From: Cyclina sinensis
Lineage: Eukaryota; Mollusca; Bivalvia; Venerida; Veneridae
Length of the DNA stretch: 64,000 bases
Assembly: GCA_012932295.1 (NCBI GenBank)
Contig: JAAONU010000001.1
Coordinates: forward strand, 50,627,134 to 50,691,133
Direction: 5' to 3'
Shown: in pieces, positions 13,551-25,411 of the stretch
How positions within the stretch are numbered: the stretch's first letter is position 1
How the letters are laid out: each line of letters begins with the position of its first letter
Notes under the pieces: generated by a model
Databases searched by the model: none
The model's input: the letters and a program-made list of their open reading frames with translations, nothing else
Told to the model about the DNA's origin: nothing
Program-made: the position numbers and the translations under genes

Positions 13551-13698
13551 AGAATCAAACACTGGTTGCTGGTACAGACGGGAATATCTGGCTCTCTGGT
13601 AATTGTTTAGTGGTAACTTGGCAGTGCCTGATAACCACCTTAACAGTTACCCTAGAGCCGGATATTCCCGTCTGTACCAGCCACCAGTGTAAGATTCA
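13551..13698. mobile_element. Foldback (MITE-like) palindromic element
   Basis: Arms 13,559-13,595 and 13,654-13,690 are inverted copies over 37 bp with two mismatches (outer ACACTGGT, then GGTACAGACGGGAATAT). The inner 58 bp also folds on itself imperfectly, so nearly the whole 148 bp forms one hairpin. It lies in the last intron. No clear target-site duplication; superfamily not assigned. Confidence 0.75.
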
Positions 13699-14165
13699 TA
13701 TGATTTTTTACTTATATCAAAATAAACAATACATGTGGTTTGTCATTACTGAATACTTAAATCAGAGCAATTTGTCAATCATGAATCTTTGTTATTACCT
13801 TAAAGGAATACACTTGAAAGTAAATCAATAGGTTCATGATGGCCCTACATTGCTCATCTGAGAACACTTACTACATTAAAAACAGAACTGTCAATGTAAC
13901 TTGTCATTCAGAGATAATATCTCTTAGTTAGATAATATAAGTTTACATGCAGGTAGATGATACAAACATTCTGAGCAAGTTTTATGATGGCTGCTTAAAA
14001 AATGTGGCCTCTAGAGCATTCTTCAAGCAAAAATATTGCCAACAAAAATAAGACAGATGTAAAAAGGCCAATCAAATAAGCTTGCCCTGAGCACAAATGA
14101 GCTAAAAATGTTCAGTTAAAATAAAACAGTCTTTTTAAAGCCTTCTATCTAGAAGTCATGCATAC

Positions 14166-14322
14166 CTGAACTGTCATGACCTGCAGCGTAACCAAGGGTG
14201 AAATTGCTGCTGAAATCCCCTAAAATAACTCTCTGGTCTACAGTCATTTTCTCTTTCTGTGCTTTGGTTACTGAATGGATCTGATCATCTGAGAATGCCT
14301 TCAACTGGTCAGTGCTCATCTC
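14166..14322 (-). CDS. Mesothelin-like exon 13
   Basis: 157 bp, acceptor ttgtaatag, donor TCAG/GTATGC, entering in phase 0 and leaving in phase 1. Encodes residues 565-616, starting EMSTDQLKAFSDDQ and containing the last sequon (NFT, N604) and GYAAGHDSS just before the hydrophobic tail. The opening 'x-M-S-x-x-Q-L-x-A-F' resembles the short helical-repeat phrase that recurs in the family (compare GLSGGEIQKL in the preceding exon). Confidence 0.88.
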
Positions 14323-14709
14323 CTATTACAAAGAAAAGAATCTTACAAGCAAAAACCTTTTTAGAGTATTATATTTATTTTTAGAGTGTTGTTTAAACAA
14401 TGTTTTAATATTGCACTTAAGCACACTAATATCTTATCTGAATATGTTTAAATATTCTTTTAATGTTGCACTTTGACGCATTAACATCAGGACAAAATAA
14501 AATCTACAAAATATAATGACCCAGAAGTAATGAACAATTGTGCTTTTAATCAGAACTAATAAAAGTTAGAAACATTTCATGGCAGAGCTTTAAATTTGCA
14601 GTGCTAAATACTGGCATTTATAAGAATGCATTTGAACTGGCGATGACTTAAACTGACAGAAATCATTCTGGATGCCAAAATCAAACCCTTATGTCAGTTG
14701 AGTATATAA

Positions 14710-17044
14710 ACAAGAGGGCCATGATGGCCCTGGATCGCTCACCTGAGAACATTGGCTGTAGGTTTGCTGTTAAGCAGTATTTCATTTTTTTAATTGAAGA
14801 TAAGTAGGTGCCTACCTACCAAATATGTAAAATATCAGTCAATAGATAAAGGCTCTATAAAAGAAAGTAGAAATATCTATTATAAGCTATGGTGACCTTG
14901 ACCCAGTGACCTCAAACCCTACCCATGGGTAGAGGTCTATGCATGGAACCTATATACCAAATATCAAAGATATTGGTCTATAATAGAGGGCTCTATGAGG
15001 TACAGTAGATAAATCTATTTTCAGCCTCAGTGACCTTTAACCTAATCTAATAATTTGAAAAAGCTTGATAAAGCTAGCTTCATGCCAAATTTTAAAATTC
15101 TAGGCCTTGTGGTTTCAGACAAGAAGATTTTTAAAGATTTTCTTCTATACAGCTATTTCAAATTTGTGACCCCTCGGACCGGGCCAATAGTGAGCCAAGA
15201 GACATTTTTCTAACAAACTTGGTAGAGATCCACTAGACATTGCTGCATACCAAATATCTTAACTCGAGGTCTTGTGGTTTCTGACAAGAAGATTTTTAAA
15301 GTTTTTCCTTTATAATTCTATGTAAAACATGTGACCCTAGGGTGGGGCCTATTATGACCAAGGGGCCATGATTTGAACAATCTTGATAGACGTCCATTAG
15401 ATACTGCTTCACACCAAATATATCAACTCTAGGCCTTGTGGTTTATGACAAGAAGGTTTTTTAAGTTTTGCCTATACATGTATAACACTATATAAAACAT
15501 GTGATTCCTTGGGCGGGGCCATTTTTAACGTAGGGTCCATGACTTGAACAAACTTGGTAGAGGTCCTCTAGACAATGCTACATACAAAATATCTTAAGTC
15601 TAAGCCTTATGGTTTCTTATGTGAAGATTTTAAAAACCTTTCCCTATATAACTCTTTGTAAACAAGTGACCCCTAGGGCTGGGCCTATTTTGACCCAGTA
15701 GATATGATTTGAACAAACTTAGTAGAGGTCCACTAGACAGTGCTACAAACCACATATCTAAGCTCTATGCCTTACGGTTTCTGACAAGAAGATTTTTAAA
15801 GTCTTTTCTATATAATTCTATGTAAAACAAGTTACAATGGGGCGTGGCCATTTTTGACCCAGAGGCCATGATTTAAACAAACTTGGTAGAGGTCCACTAG
15901 ACAATGCTGCACACCCAACATCCTAACTCTAGGCCTTGTGGTTTCTGACAAGAAGATTTTTAAAGTTTTTCCTATATAATTCTATGTAAAATCGCTTGAT
16001 CCCTGGGGTGGGGTCATTTTTGACCCAAGGATCATTATTTTAATAAACTTGGAAGAGATCCACTAGACAATGCTGCATACCAAATATCTTAACTATAGGT
16101 CTTGTGGTTTCTGACAAGAAGATTTTTAAAGTTTTTCCTATATAATTCTAAGTAAAACATGTGACCCTAGGGCGGGGCCTATTATGACCAAGGGGCCATG
16201 ATTTAAACAATCTTGATAGACGTCCATTAGATAATGCTGCACACCAAATATATTACTTCTAGGCCTTGTGGTTTATGACAAGAAGATCTTGAAGTTGTGA
16301 CCCCTGGTGCGATGCTACACACCATATATCTAAGCTCTATGCCTTATGGTTTCTGACAAGAAGATTTTTAAAGTTTTCCAATATAACTCTATGTAAAACA
16401 AGTTTCCCCTGGAGCGGGGCCATTTTTTACCCAGAGGCCATGATTTGAACAAATTTGGTAGAGGTCTACTAGACAATGCTGCACACCAAACATCCTAACT
16501 CAGGCTTTGTGGTTTCTGACAAGAAGACTTTTAATATTTCCCTATATAACTCTTTGTAAAATCAACTGACCCCTGGGATGGGGTCAGTTTTGACCCAAGG
16601 ATCATAATTTTAATAAACTTGGTAGAGGTCCACTAGGTAATGCTTCATACCAAATATCTAAGCTACAGGCATTGCAGTTTCAGAGAAGAAGATTTTTAAA
16701 GAGTCAATAAACTTGGTAGAGGTCAACTAGGTAATGCTTCATACCAAATATCTAAGCTACAGGCATTGCAGTTTCAGAGAAGAAGATTTTTAAAGAGTCA
16801 ACTTTAAAAATCTGTTTTTAGTGCCAGTGACCCAGCAATGCAATGGACCCAAACCATTTGAACAATCTTGGTAGAGCTTCATGCAAGGAACATCCCAGGC
16901 AAGTTTCATTAAATTTGGCCCAGTGGTTTCAGAGGTGATGTCGTTTAAATGAATTGTGGTTGTCGGATGGACTGATGGACGAACAGACAGGACAACCACC
17001 TATCCTAAAAGCTCACATGAGCACTATGTGCTCAGGTGAGCTAA
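14710..17044 (+). mobile_element. gctcacctgag element, full-length copy with ~165-bp monomers
   Basis: The left end holds aacaag + AGGGCCA-tga-TGGCCCT (small hairpin) + gatcgctcacctgag. About ten internal monomers of roughly 165 bp follow; each carries 'ggtagaggtccactagaca', 'ccaaatatct', 'ggccttgtggtttctgaca' and 'agaagatttttaaag'. The right end carries a 15-bp stem-loop (17,010-17,024 with 17,028-17,042) finishing ggtgagctaa. A perfect-looking 94-bp unit is duplicated at 16,612-16,705 and 16,706-16,799. No coding capacity. Structure recalls the bivalve pearl elements/Helitron-related non-autonomous elements; that assignment is inference. Confidence 0.8.
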
Positions 17045-17304
17045 CAAAAGCCTTCTCAGACAAAAGCCCTCCAAGTGATTTTGACCTACAAATGTAGGTA
17101 GACACAATAAAAATTGTGAAGCTAAAACTTCTATTTCAAATCATAATGGCAAAGGGATTTAATAAAATTTCTTTATTTCTTAAATTAAATAAGAAACTTT
17201 AGATGGATATTTGGCAGTCAGATATTGATAGATGAGTCACACCTGGTATTTCCAATTTTTGTTGGCAAACAATAGCTATCTGCACATAGTTACAGGACTT
17301 TATA

Positions 17305-18512
17305 AAACAAGATGGCCAATGGCCCTAAAGTGCTCACCTGGGTTCAAAGATGAAAGAAATTTTTATGAATGTAATGATGCATATCACAGAAATGGACCAA
17401 TGCACTTTCATTGCCATAGCTCCAAAAACAAAAAGTAGGTCAGTAGGTCAAAAATGTAGGTCATGCTATGACGTTTTTGAAATCGGAACAAAAAAACTGT
17501 ACACATGGTCCAAATTTCATTGCCATAGCTCCAAAAACAAAAAGTAGGTCAAAAATATAGGTCATGCGATGACATTTTTGAAATGGAAACGGAAAACTGT
17601 GCACAAGGTCCAAATTTCATTGATGTAGCTAAAAAACAAAAAAGTAGGTCAGTAGATCAAAAATATAGGTCAAGGAATAATGTTTTTGAAATCATCTTGA
17701 AAAACTGTACAAATGGTCTAAAGTTTATTGCCATAGCGTAAAACTTAAAAAATGAGAAAAAAAATTTTTGGGCGAGGGGAGGTGGGGGGGGGGGGGGAGA
17801 GTGACACCCAGGGGAGGGTGATAACCCCACTGTGGTCACAGTGCACACTACCAAATATCTAAGCTCCAGGCCTTGCAGTTTGTGACAAGAAGATTTCTAA
17901 AACCAAATATCTAAGCTCCATGCCTTGTAGTTTCTTACAAGAAGATTTTTAAAGTTTTCCCTATATAACTCTATGTAAATCAGGTAGGCCCCAGGCGGGA
18001 CCAGTTCTAACCCCAGGGTCATGTTTTTAACAATCTTGTTAGAGGTCTACTAGACAATGCTGCATATCAAATATCTAAGCTCCATGTGTTGTGGTTTCTG
18101 ACAAGAAGATTTTTGAAGTTTTCCCCATGTAACTCTATGTAAAATCAAGTGAACCCCAGGGCGGGGCCAGTTCTGACCCCAGGGTCATAATTTGAACAAT
18201 CTTGGTAGAGGTCCACTAGATGATGCCTCATACCAAATGTCTAAGCTCCAGGCCTTGTGGTTTTTGAGAAAAAGTTTTTTAAAGTTTTACTTTTTTTTGC
18301 CATTGCAACCAGAGTTCTGTATGGAATTGAATTCTTTGAACAAATTTGGAAGAGCTTCATGCAAGGAACATCCCATGCAAGTTTCATTGAATTTGGCCCA
18401 GTGGTTTCAGAGGAGCTGTCGTTTGAATGAAATTGTTGACGACGTGACAACAGAAGACGGACGGAGGGGGATCACAATAGCTCACCATGTCACTGTGTGA
18501 CAGGTGAGCTAA
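17305..18512 (+). mobile_element. gctcacctgag element, rearranged copy with inner sub-array
   Basis: The left end at 17,306 is worn (aagatggccaatggccct then gtgctcacctggg). From 17,390 to 17,735 a different array of ~115-bp units repeats 'aaaaagtaggtcaaaaatatagg' type phrases. A 14-base G run (17,784-17,797) inside a G-rich tract follows, then standard monomers, and the right-end stem-loop (agctcacc...ggtgagctaa) at about 18,479-18,512. The G tract could form a quadruplex on the plus strand. Confidence 0.7.
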
Positions 18513-18780
18513 CAACAAACTCTCAATAATCAGAGAATGGCTTGTATAGCAAATCTTTTTAAGCGTTTCAGTGTTCATTAATTTATGTTACATTTTGAAT
18601 TTGAATAAATTCATTTTCAAGTAATTTAACAGAAATTTAAGACACCAATATCATTTTCATAAGATGTTGGGCTCTCTGACAGGTCCTGATTAAATTGGCT
18701 CTTACCAGTGTTTACATAGATTTGAATGGAGCATATTTTAGCTAGTTTTCAGAAACAAGATTTCAGAACCTATTTAAACT

Positions 18781-19571
18781 AGAACTGCCACTGTCTTGGC
18801 GTGAATACCCCCGCATAGCGCTTTGTCAGAATCAACAGGGGTCACTTAGAGGTCATGGACAACCTCCCTACCAAATCTGAGGGTAATAAGCCAGTTTTTT
18901 TGTAGTCAAGGCCCCTGTGACCTTGACCTTTGACCCAGTGACCTAAGACTGAGGGTCAAAGGATTCTTAAATTATTGGGCGGACAAGCTTTTTTTAGTCA
19001 AAGCTCCTGTGACCGTGACCTTTGACACAGTGACCTCAAAATCAATAGGGGTCATCTACTGGTCATGAGCAACCTCCATACCAATTATGAAGACTGTCAT
19101 TTGAATGAAATTGTTGACGACGTATGACAAAGGAAGACAGACGGAGGGGGATCACAATACCCCCGCATAGTAGCGCTTTGTCAGAATTTAAAGGATTCTT
19201 AAGTTATTGAGTGGACAAGGCCTGTTACCATGACCTTTGACCCAGTGACGTCAAAGTAAATAGGGGTCATCTACTCGTCATGACCAACCTCCATACCAAA
19301 TATGAACTCTGTGGATCAAAGGATTCTTAAGTTATTGAGTGGACAAGATTTTGTAGTCAAGGCCCCTGTGACCTTGACCTTTCACCCAGTGACCTCAAAA
19401 TCAATAGGGGTCATCTACTGGCCATGACCAATCTCCAGACCAAGAAAGATGACTGTGGGTCAAAGGATTCTTAAGTTATTGGGTAGACAAGGAAAAACAG
19501 ACAGATGGTCTGACGGACGGACAAGCTGATTCCAGTATACCCCCCACAACTTTGTTGTGTGGGGGTATAAC
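18781..19571 (+). repeat. Tandem array with tgaccttgacctttgaccc units and terminal stem-loop
   Basis: Units of about 125-145 bp contain tgaccttgacctttgaccc, 'caataggggtcatctactgg', 'catgaccaacct' and 'ggattcttaagttatt'. The array closes with gacggacggac and a stem-loop of C-run/G-run type at 19,536-19,569 (tatacccccc ... gggggtata). The phrase 'tacccccgcatag...cgctttgtcagaat' occurs at both 18,808 and 19,158, suggesting a partial internal duplication or two fused copies. Confidence 0.75.
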
Positions 19572-19606
19572 TACCTCTTACTGTGTGCAAACTGTCATAT
19601 TATATC

Positions 19607-21543
19607 GAGAGTGAAACAAGAACTGTCACTGGAAATTGACATATGCCCCTGAAATGTAGCTTTAAAAAGAAACTGGTGTACATATATAACTGAATATGCC
19701 TGCGGAAAAGAGATCAGACAAAAAATAAAGCATGAACTGAAGCTAAATGGTAAAGTAATGTTTTTCTGCTTCAGATTCTTATAAGAAGGTTGAAGACATA
19801 AATAGTCAATGAAATAGAAAGCTGTGGGTCTGGCCTTGAATACAAACAGTATTGTTTTATTCCCAACCCGTACTGATGTTTTATATATAACAAGGCTTGG
19901 TGACAAACATTCTGGTTTTAATAAAATCCCCCAAGCAGTTTTGGAGATGTAGCTTGGACAAGATTTTAATGTAGAAGTTATAGTAAACAAGAGTGACATT
20001 GTCACAAAATATGCCCGTCACAAAAGCTTTAGGTGGAGATGTGGGCATTATGGACAAGAATGGTTAGCTGGCAAAATTTTTATAACAATCCCTCAATAAA
20101 TGATGACTAAACGGTGCCCTATACATACTTTTGTATTTTTATCCGAAATTTTACCTCTATGTGTGACCTTGACCTTGGTCGCAGGGACCTGAATTTTATG
20201 TGCAATACTCAGCTGCACAATTATGAACATTTGTGCCAAGACTTTGATATTTTTATCCGAGGTTTGACCTATACGTGTGATCTTGACCTTGGCCGCAGCG
20301 ACCTGAATTTTAAATGAGACACTCCACCTTACAATGGTGAACATTTATGCCAAGTTATTTTAAAATCCCTCTATGCATGTAGAAGTTTTGCTCCGGACAA
20401 GCGTTCTTCACTGAGCTCTTACTGTGACCTTGACCTTTGACATAGAGACCTGGATCATGCATGGGGCACTTTGTCTCAAGGTGTTGAACATTCCTATGAA
20501 GTTTCATTAAAATTACTTTATGCATGTAGGAGATATGCTCCGGACAAAATCTTGCTATTTCATCATCTCTAGTGACCTTGACCTTGCATATATTAGCCTA
20601 AATATCACGTCTCACCTGGTGTCATGATAGTGACCACTTATGATATAATCCATCAATAAATGATGCTTGAATGATAATTATTCACATGCTCATAATTATG
20701 TCTGAACTTTGACCTCTATATGTGAACTTGACCTTGGCCACAGGGACCTAAATTATGCGCGTGACACTCCGACTCAGAATGGTGAACATTGTGCCAAGTT
20801 ATATCAAAATCCCCCTATGCATGTAGAAGTGTTTCTCCAGACAAGCATTTTTCAGTTAGGCTTAGGAGTGACCTTGACCTTTGAAATAGGGACCTGGTTC
20901 ATGCACGCTACACGGCTTCTCATAGTGGTGAACATTTGAATGAAGTTTCATTCCAATCCCGTCAAGCATGTAGGAGATACGCTCCGGAAAAAATTGGACG
21001 CCTCCCGCCAGGCGTATAAAAATGACTAAGTGCTTATAACTCTGCCAAATATAATCCGACCAAAAACTCCTGACAATATGCATAACTAGGCTTTGTGGCA
21101 AACATTCCTGTGAAGTTTCAATGAAATACTCCAAGTGTTTTTGGAGATGACGTGTGGACAAGACTGAAATATAGAATTAGAGTAAAAAAAGTACCAAATA
21201 ACTAAGTGCAAAAATAAATTGAGCAGAATTTCCTGATGATATGCACAACTAGGCTTGGTGACAAACACTCCTATTAAGTTTCAATGAAATTGGAGATGAA
21301 GCAAGGACAAGATTTTGGAGTAAAAAAAAAAGACTAAGTGCCCATAACTCTGTGAAAAATAAATCAAGTGGAATCTCCTGAAGATATGCACAACAAGACT
21401 TGGTGACAAACACTCCTACTAAGTTTCAATGAAATCCCTCAAGCGGTTTTGGAGATGAAGCGAGGACAAGATTTTATAAGACAGACGGATGGACAGGAAG
21501 GACAGACAGTGCGATTACTATATGCCTTCCTTTAGGGGCATAA
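19607..21543 (+). repeat. Composite of three degenerate tandem arrays
   Basis: 19,607-20,085 and 20,990-21,540 share a unit with 'ggcttggtgacaaacattcctgt', 'aagtttcaatgaaat' and 'ttttggagatgaag'. Between them, 20,100-20,980 carries units with 'tgtgaccttgaccttggccgcagggacctgaatt'. The final block ends acagacggatggacaggaagg and a short stem-loop tatgcc/ggcata at 21,521-21,542. Apparent open frames here (for example 136 codons at 19,595-20,005 on the minus strand) follow the repeat and are not genes. Confidence 0.7.
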
Positions 21544-21855
21544 AAATCCACACTGGTTTTATTTGTGACAGAAGCAAAATTTATATCACCCAATACTGTA
21601 TTGAAGAAGTCAGCTTCAACTGAATTATTGAACTCATAAAATTTATCTTTTCTGTCTTGCTGTGATTATGCAACAGATGAAATATTCAATCCATTTAGTT
21701 TACATGTATTATTAAAATACATTAATATTATGTTGGCTTAGGTGATTTATTTTGTGTATCTATACAGTAACCTTAGTCAGAATATTAAAAGAGCGATAAG
21801 TTTTTAAGTACATTCTAGATGTTATTTCTTTCTTCTGCACTGTGTTTACTACTAC

Positions 21856-21953
21856 CTTGAGAACATCTGCAGGTATGACTGGTATAGCACTCTCATCTAG
21901 CCCCTCTATGGCAGCCTCACTGAGCTTCTGTATTTCACCACCAGAAAGTCCAG
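21856..21953 (-). CDS. Mesothelin-like exon 12
   Basis: 98 bp, acceptor ttttatag, donor CTCAAG/GTAGTA. The first two bases complete an alanine codon; 32 full codons follow (residues 532-564), leaving in phase 0. Sequence begins AGLSGGEIQKLSEAAIEGL. The Leu-Ser-x-x-x-Ile-x-x-Leu spacing is typical of the short helical repeats of mesothelin/stereocilin proteins, and IPADVL near the end suits a helix start. Confidence 0.87.
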
Positions 21954-22829
21954 CTATAAAATCATTTAAAAGTAATTAAGGTACATAACATTCCTAAGTA
22001 TTTAGTGTTCACTGACTTTCTAATAACTTCATGACAAGGGCTCCAGAAATTTTCAAATCTCAGTTGGTCCAAGACCCCCCTGCCACCCCCCACCATCTGT
22101 ATGAAAATAAATCACCTAAATACAATGTTTAATGTTAGTATGCTGAATATATGCTTTAAAGACTTTTTTATCTTGCTGAAAAATACAAACATTTGATCGC
22201 CACTGTTACATGAAACTGAATTATGATGCTTATATTAGCTGATTTGTTGACATTTCAAACAAAATATTTTGTTTCAAAGTCAGAGATAAGTAGAAATGTG
22301 TCCATAGGACACAGATGCCCCAAATCAACCTAGCTACTCATACAGCTAAGCAATATGGCCACGAGATAGTCCTACATGCAGAATCATTAATAAGACCTGT
22401 TTAACAAAATGACAACTATAAGAAACCTGTTGTGGTGTGAAGACTCAAAATACTGTCTCCAACACTGTGACCAATGGATGAATATTATCCTTCACAATTC
22501 TGTATGCATAGTTGGACATTCTTGGAGTTAGCAGATGGTAAACAGGTGTTTTCATGTCCAATTTGTACTAAGTTCCTAACTTATATGTTCTGTAAGTCAG
22601 GCTGTTTATAAAATGTCCATTGTCATCTAAATAGCAAACAATTTTAAACAATTGTTGGAACAAAATTTCACCATTTCCATACTTAAATGTTGAATTCTGC
22701 TTAAGCTGGTGCTAACGGGCGTGGTCAGTAACTTGCATTTTCCATTACTGTCCATGAACATGCTCAATCAAACTGAGTCTGCAATTTGACCACTGGAACA
22801 GCGTTAAACTCACTAAGAAGAAGGAAAAT
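21954..22829. other. Intron sequence, no clear feature
   Basis: Mostly unique-looking AT-rich DNA with a C-rich patch at 22,073-22,092. It may include LINE sequence flanking the endonuclease remnant, but no further protein motif could be read. Confidence 0.4.
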
Positions 22830-23357
22830 TTTTAGGTATCAAACTGTAAGGCAGCAATGCTGTGGTCTGAGAAGTAGGTTGACAGGCAGGATAATCAGGG
22901 TTGTAGAATATTATTCTGTATGTAGACAAGGTCAAGTGTAGAACCACCTCTGTGAGACCACACACTGGGAATAGTTATTCAATTTCTGTGACATGTCTAA
23001 TTTGTAGAATTAAAAGCTAAGTTGAAATCTCCAAGCAGTACATCTGGAGAAGTTTGGTCTGCAATATGTGTTAGATCATTAATTAAAGTCTGTTATGTTC
23101 GAGGATGGAGATCTATAGAGAAGACAGATTGACTTTGGACAGAGCTCTGATGAGATGGTAACTGACACTTGTTCCATATGAGGTTGATGTGAAACACTGG
23201 AAGTTGTCACTGGCAACTTATCTGGTGTGTAGAACAACAAACTATGGCAGTTGTCTTCCTGTGATATAGGCAAACATGTCAAGCTCCACCAAACACGCTG
23301 ATGGTAACTGTACTTGATTCTCATAGACATTTGCTTCAGTAAGACACAGTATGTCAA
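22830..23357 (-). mobile_element. Decayed LINE apurinic endonuclease domain
   Basis: On the minus strand, motifs of the APE-type endonuclease of CR1/jockey-like LINEs appear in canonical order, in shifting frames: DILCLTEAN (23,355-23,329), LLYRSPSSN (near 23,123-23,097), VLLGDFNLAFNS (near 23,041-23,006), GGSTLDLVYI (near 22,948-22,920) and TYFSDHSIAALQF (near 22,882-22,841). The D-F-N and S-D-H residues belong to the catalytic core in active enzymes. Stops and frameshifts separate the blocks. It could belong to the same LINE family as the reverse transcriptase at 11-11.8 kb, which has the same orientation. Confidence 0.8.
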
Positions 23358-23378
23358 CCCTGCTCAGAACTGGATGAC

Positions 23379-23790
23379 TCTAGCTCCAGCGCTTTTGCAG
23401 TTACAGGCGACAACAGTTGAAAATTGCAAATTTTGAGTACGTAAGGGACCATAACTCTACAGTTCTGAATAAATCTATATGGGAAACCCCAGGTGCACAA
23501 CTTTACATGCTGATCAACACTCCTGTAAAGTTTCTTGACTGTAGATGTATCGCTTTTGCAGGTACAGGCGACACAAGTTGAAAAATTACTATTTTTGACT
23601 AAGTAACGGGCCATAACTCTAACAATCCCAAATAAATCTATACGGGAAAACCCAGGTGCACAACCTCACATGCTGATCAACATTCCTGTAAAGTTTCTTG
23701 ACTCTAGCTCCAGTGCTTTTGGAGCTACATGCGACACAACTTTTTGGGACGGACGGACAAGGGCAAATGCCACCCCTCCCCCACCTTAAA
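23379..23790 (+). repeat. ~160-bp tandem units with gacggacggacaa end
   Basis: Two full units and a third start: 'gctccagcgcttttgcag', 'caggcgacaacagttgaaaa', 'ccataactct', 'gtgcacaac...catgctgatcaacactcctgtaaagtttcttgac'. It ends 'gggacggacggacaaggg' at about 23,762. Confidence 0.7.
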
Positions 23791-24092
23791 TTTGATTTGA
23801 ATTTTTAATGTGTGGATCGATTTTTTAAGTAGTTTTGGATATAATCAGCTGAAATTCAGTCAAACTGACAAATTCTGGTTTTCCTGAGCCCTGTTTCATA
23901 ACATTACTGAAAAACTTTAATCAAATGAGCAAAAGAAAGAATGACCTGATAATAAACCTTGGAACAGAAAATGATGAAAAAGCATTTAATAAGTCCACAA
24001 ACATTTACCAGAAAACAGACAGATACTGTTTCTAGTACACAGTCATTTACTGGTAGTAAATTTCTTTTAAACTGGGTAATAGAGTCATTTAC

Positions 24093-24238
24093 CAACTATA
24101 TATTTCAGTTCTGTCACATCAGCAGCATCCCATGATTTTACAGGTCCAAAGGAGTCTTCTTGTACTGCAAGCTGAGCAAAGGCTTTCAACACATCTATAC
24201 CACATGGTTTCAGACTTTCAAAATCTTCTCCACTTTGC
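24093..24238 (-). CDS. Mesothelin-like exon 11
   Basis: 146 bp, acceptor aataatacag, donor GTTG/GTAAAT. It completes a glycine codon then encodes residues 484-531 and leaves in phase 1. Starts QSGEDFESLKPCGIDVLKAF, with the pattern Cys-x4-L-x-A-FAQLA followed by W-x-x-x-D-V-T-x-L. This matches the conserved block of mammalian mesothelin in which a Cys and an 'L-D-V-L...A-x-x-A-F' stretch follow the IPPS motif. With exon 10 it is the strongest family evidence in the window. Confidence 0.9.
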
Positions 24239-24342
24239 CTGTATTATTAATTTTTTTATTCAAAGTATATGGTTTATCATGATTTTAGTCAGCAATGATA
24301 TCCAAGTACCTATTCTTGATGACTTAAATACACCTGAAACTA

Positions 24343-25231
24343 CAGTAAAAACTCACGATGCGACCAACTCAATATACAGACCAACTCAATATTACGAACA
24401 TTTTCTTCTGGTCCCGATTTTTTACTATATATTCTATTGTTAGTTAAACTCAGTAATAAGACCAACTCAATATTGCGTATTGCGACCGCAATTTCCGGTC
24501 CCGAATGAAAATACAAACCTTTTTTGAACTCGAAATTACGACCGCGACCAGAACAGAACAAAACGGGCAGCTGTTTACTTTAGCTATTCATCAAAGGTCG
24601 AGGTCGGCAAACTTGTTTACACAAACATGTACATAATGGGCACCTAGTGTTAATCGGTGTTAATTGATAATTTGACAGGTCAAAAGGATCCAGGTGTGGA
24701 TAATTTACTTTAAGGTTGGTAGTTATTGGTTTAATTGTTTATGACACCCTTATTAGAGTAGATTGCGGCTTACTGCACGATAAATTTTCTATTGTTATAG
24801 TCACTAATTGATGCGCAAACGAATTAATGTAACACTAAAATCCAAAATTTTGTGAGATTTACGTATCACTTCACATTTTTATTTTGATTGAATATGATCT
24901 CTTTAGTTAAGAAATACAAACATGGTAGCCGAGCAAAAGTTACTTAACAGACTGAATGAAAAGTATACCAAAACAATATTTTTTTGCAATTTATATAGAT
25001 TTAACCATATATTGATCATTATTCTGATCAAATCATAAGTTATCAAAGTAAGGACAAATAAAACAAATAAGTTATGCTCAGTGACACTACAATTGACGCA
25101 AAACACACACTGGATCGATAAATCTACCATACACCTTCATGTCATCATCTGAACTCAATTTTAGGACCAACTCAATATTAAGACCACTTATTGCTGGTCC
25201 CAGAGGTGGTCTCATTATTGAGGTTTTACTG
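24343..25231 (+). mobile_element. Pogo-like non-autonomous DNA transposon, copy 1 (889 bp)
   Basis: Starts CAGTAAAAACTC and ends GAGGTTTTACTG (terminal inverted repeats), flanked on both sides by TA, the target duplication of the Tc1/mariner-pogo group. Nearly identical over most of its length to 58,368-59,256, and exactly the same length. The two differ in an internal slot of about 109 nt (here about 24,892-25,000), which in this copy reads an open stretch starting MVAEQKLLNRLNEKY. No transposase is complete. Plus is arbitrary for this copy; it matches the orientation of copy 2. Confidence 0.88.
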
Positions 25232-25411
25232 TATACTGCCACAGTCTGCCTTGACCTAAATGGCTCACTTACATGACTTCATGATTTATTACATGAGCAA
25301 AAAAGTAGTGTTAAGCAGGAAGAATGGATCATTTTGAATATGTATAATTATAAAAATTTGCTAAGAACAATTTAAGTTAAAGAATGCTGATAGTGAAACT
25401 GAAAGATATAC

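Noticed and set aside
19595..20005. 136-codon minus-strand open frame
   Set aside because: It lies in a degenerate tandem repeat whose other units are not open; chance frame.
24903..25130. 75-codon minus-strand frame shared with the 58.9-kb copy
   Set aside because: Antisense to the transposase-like reading in the pogo elements and outside any splice context.
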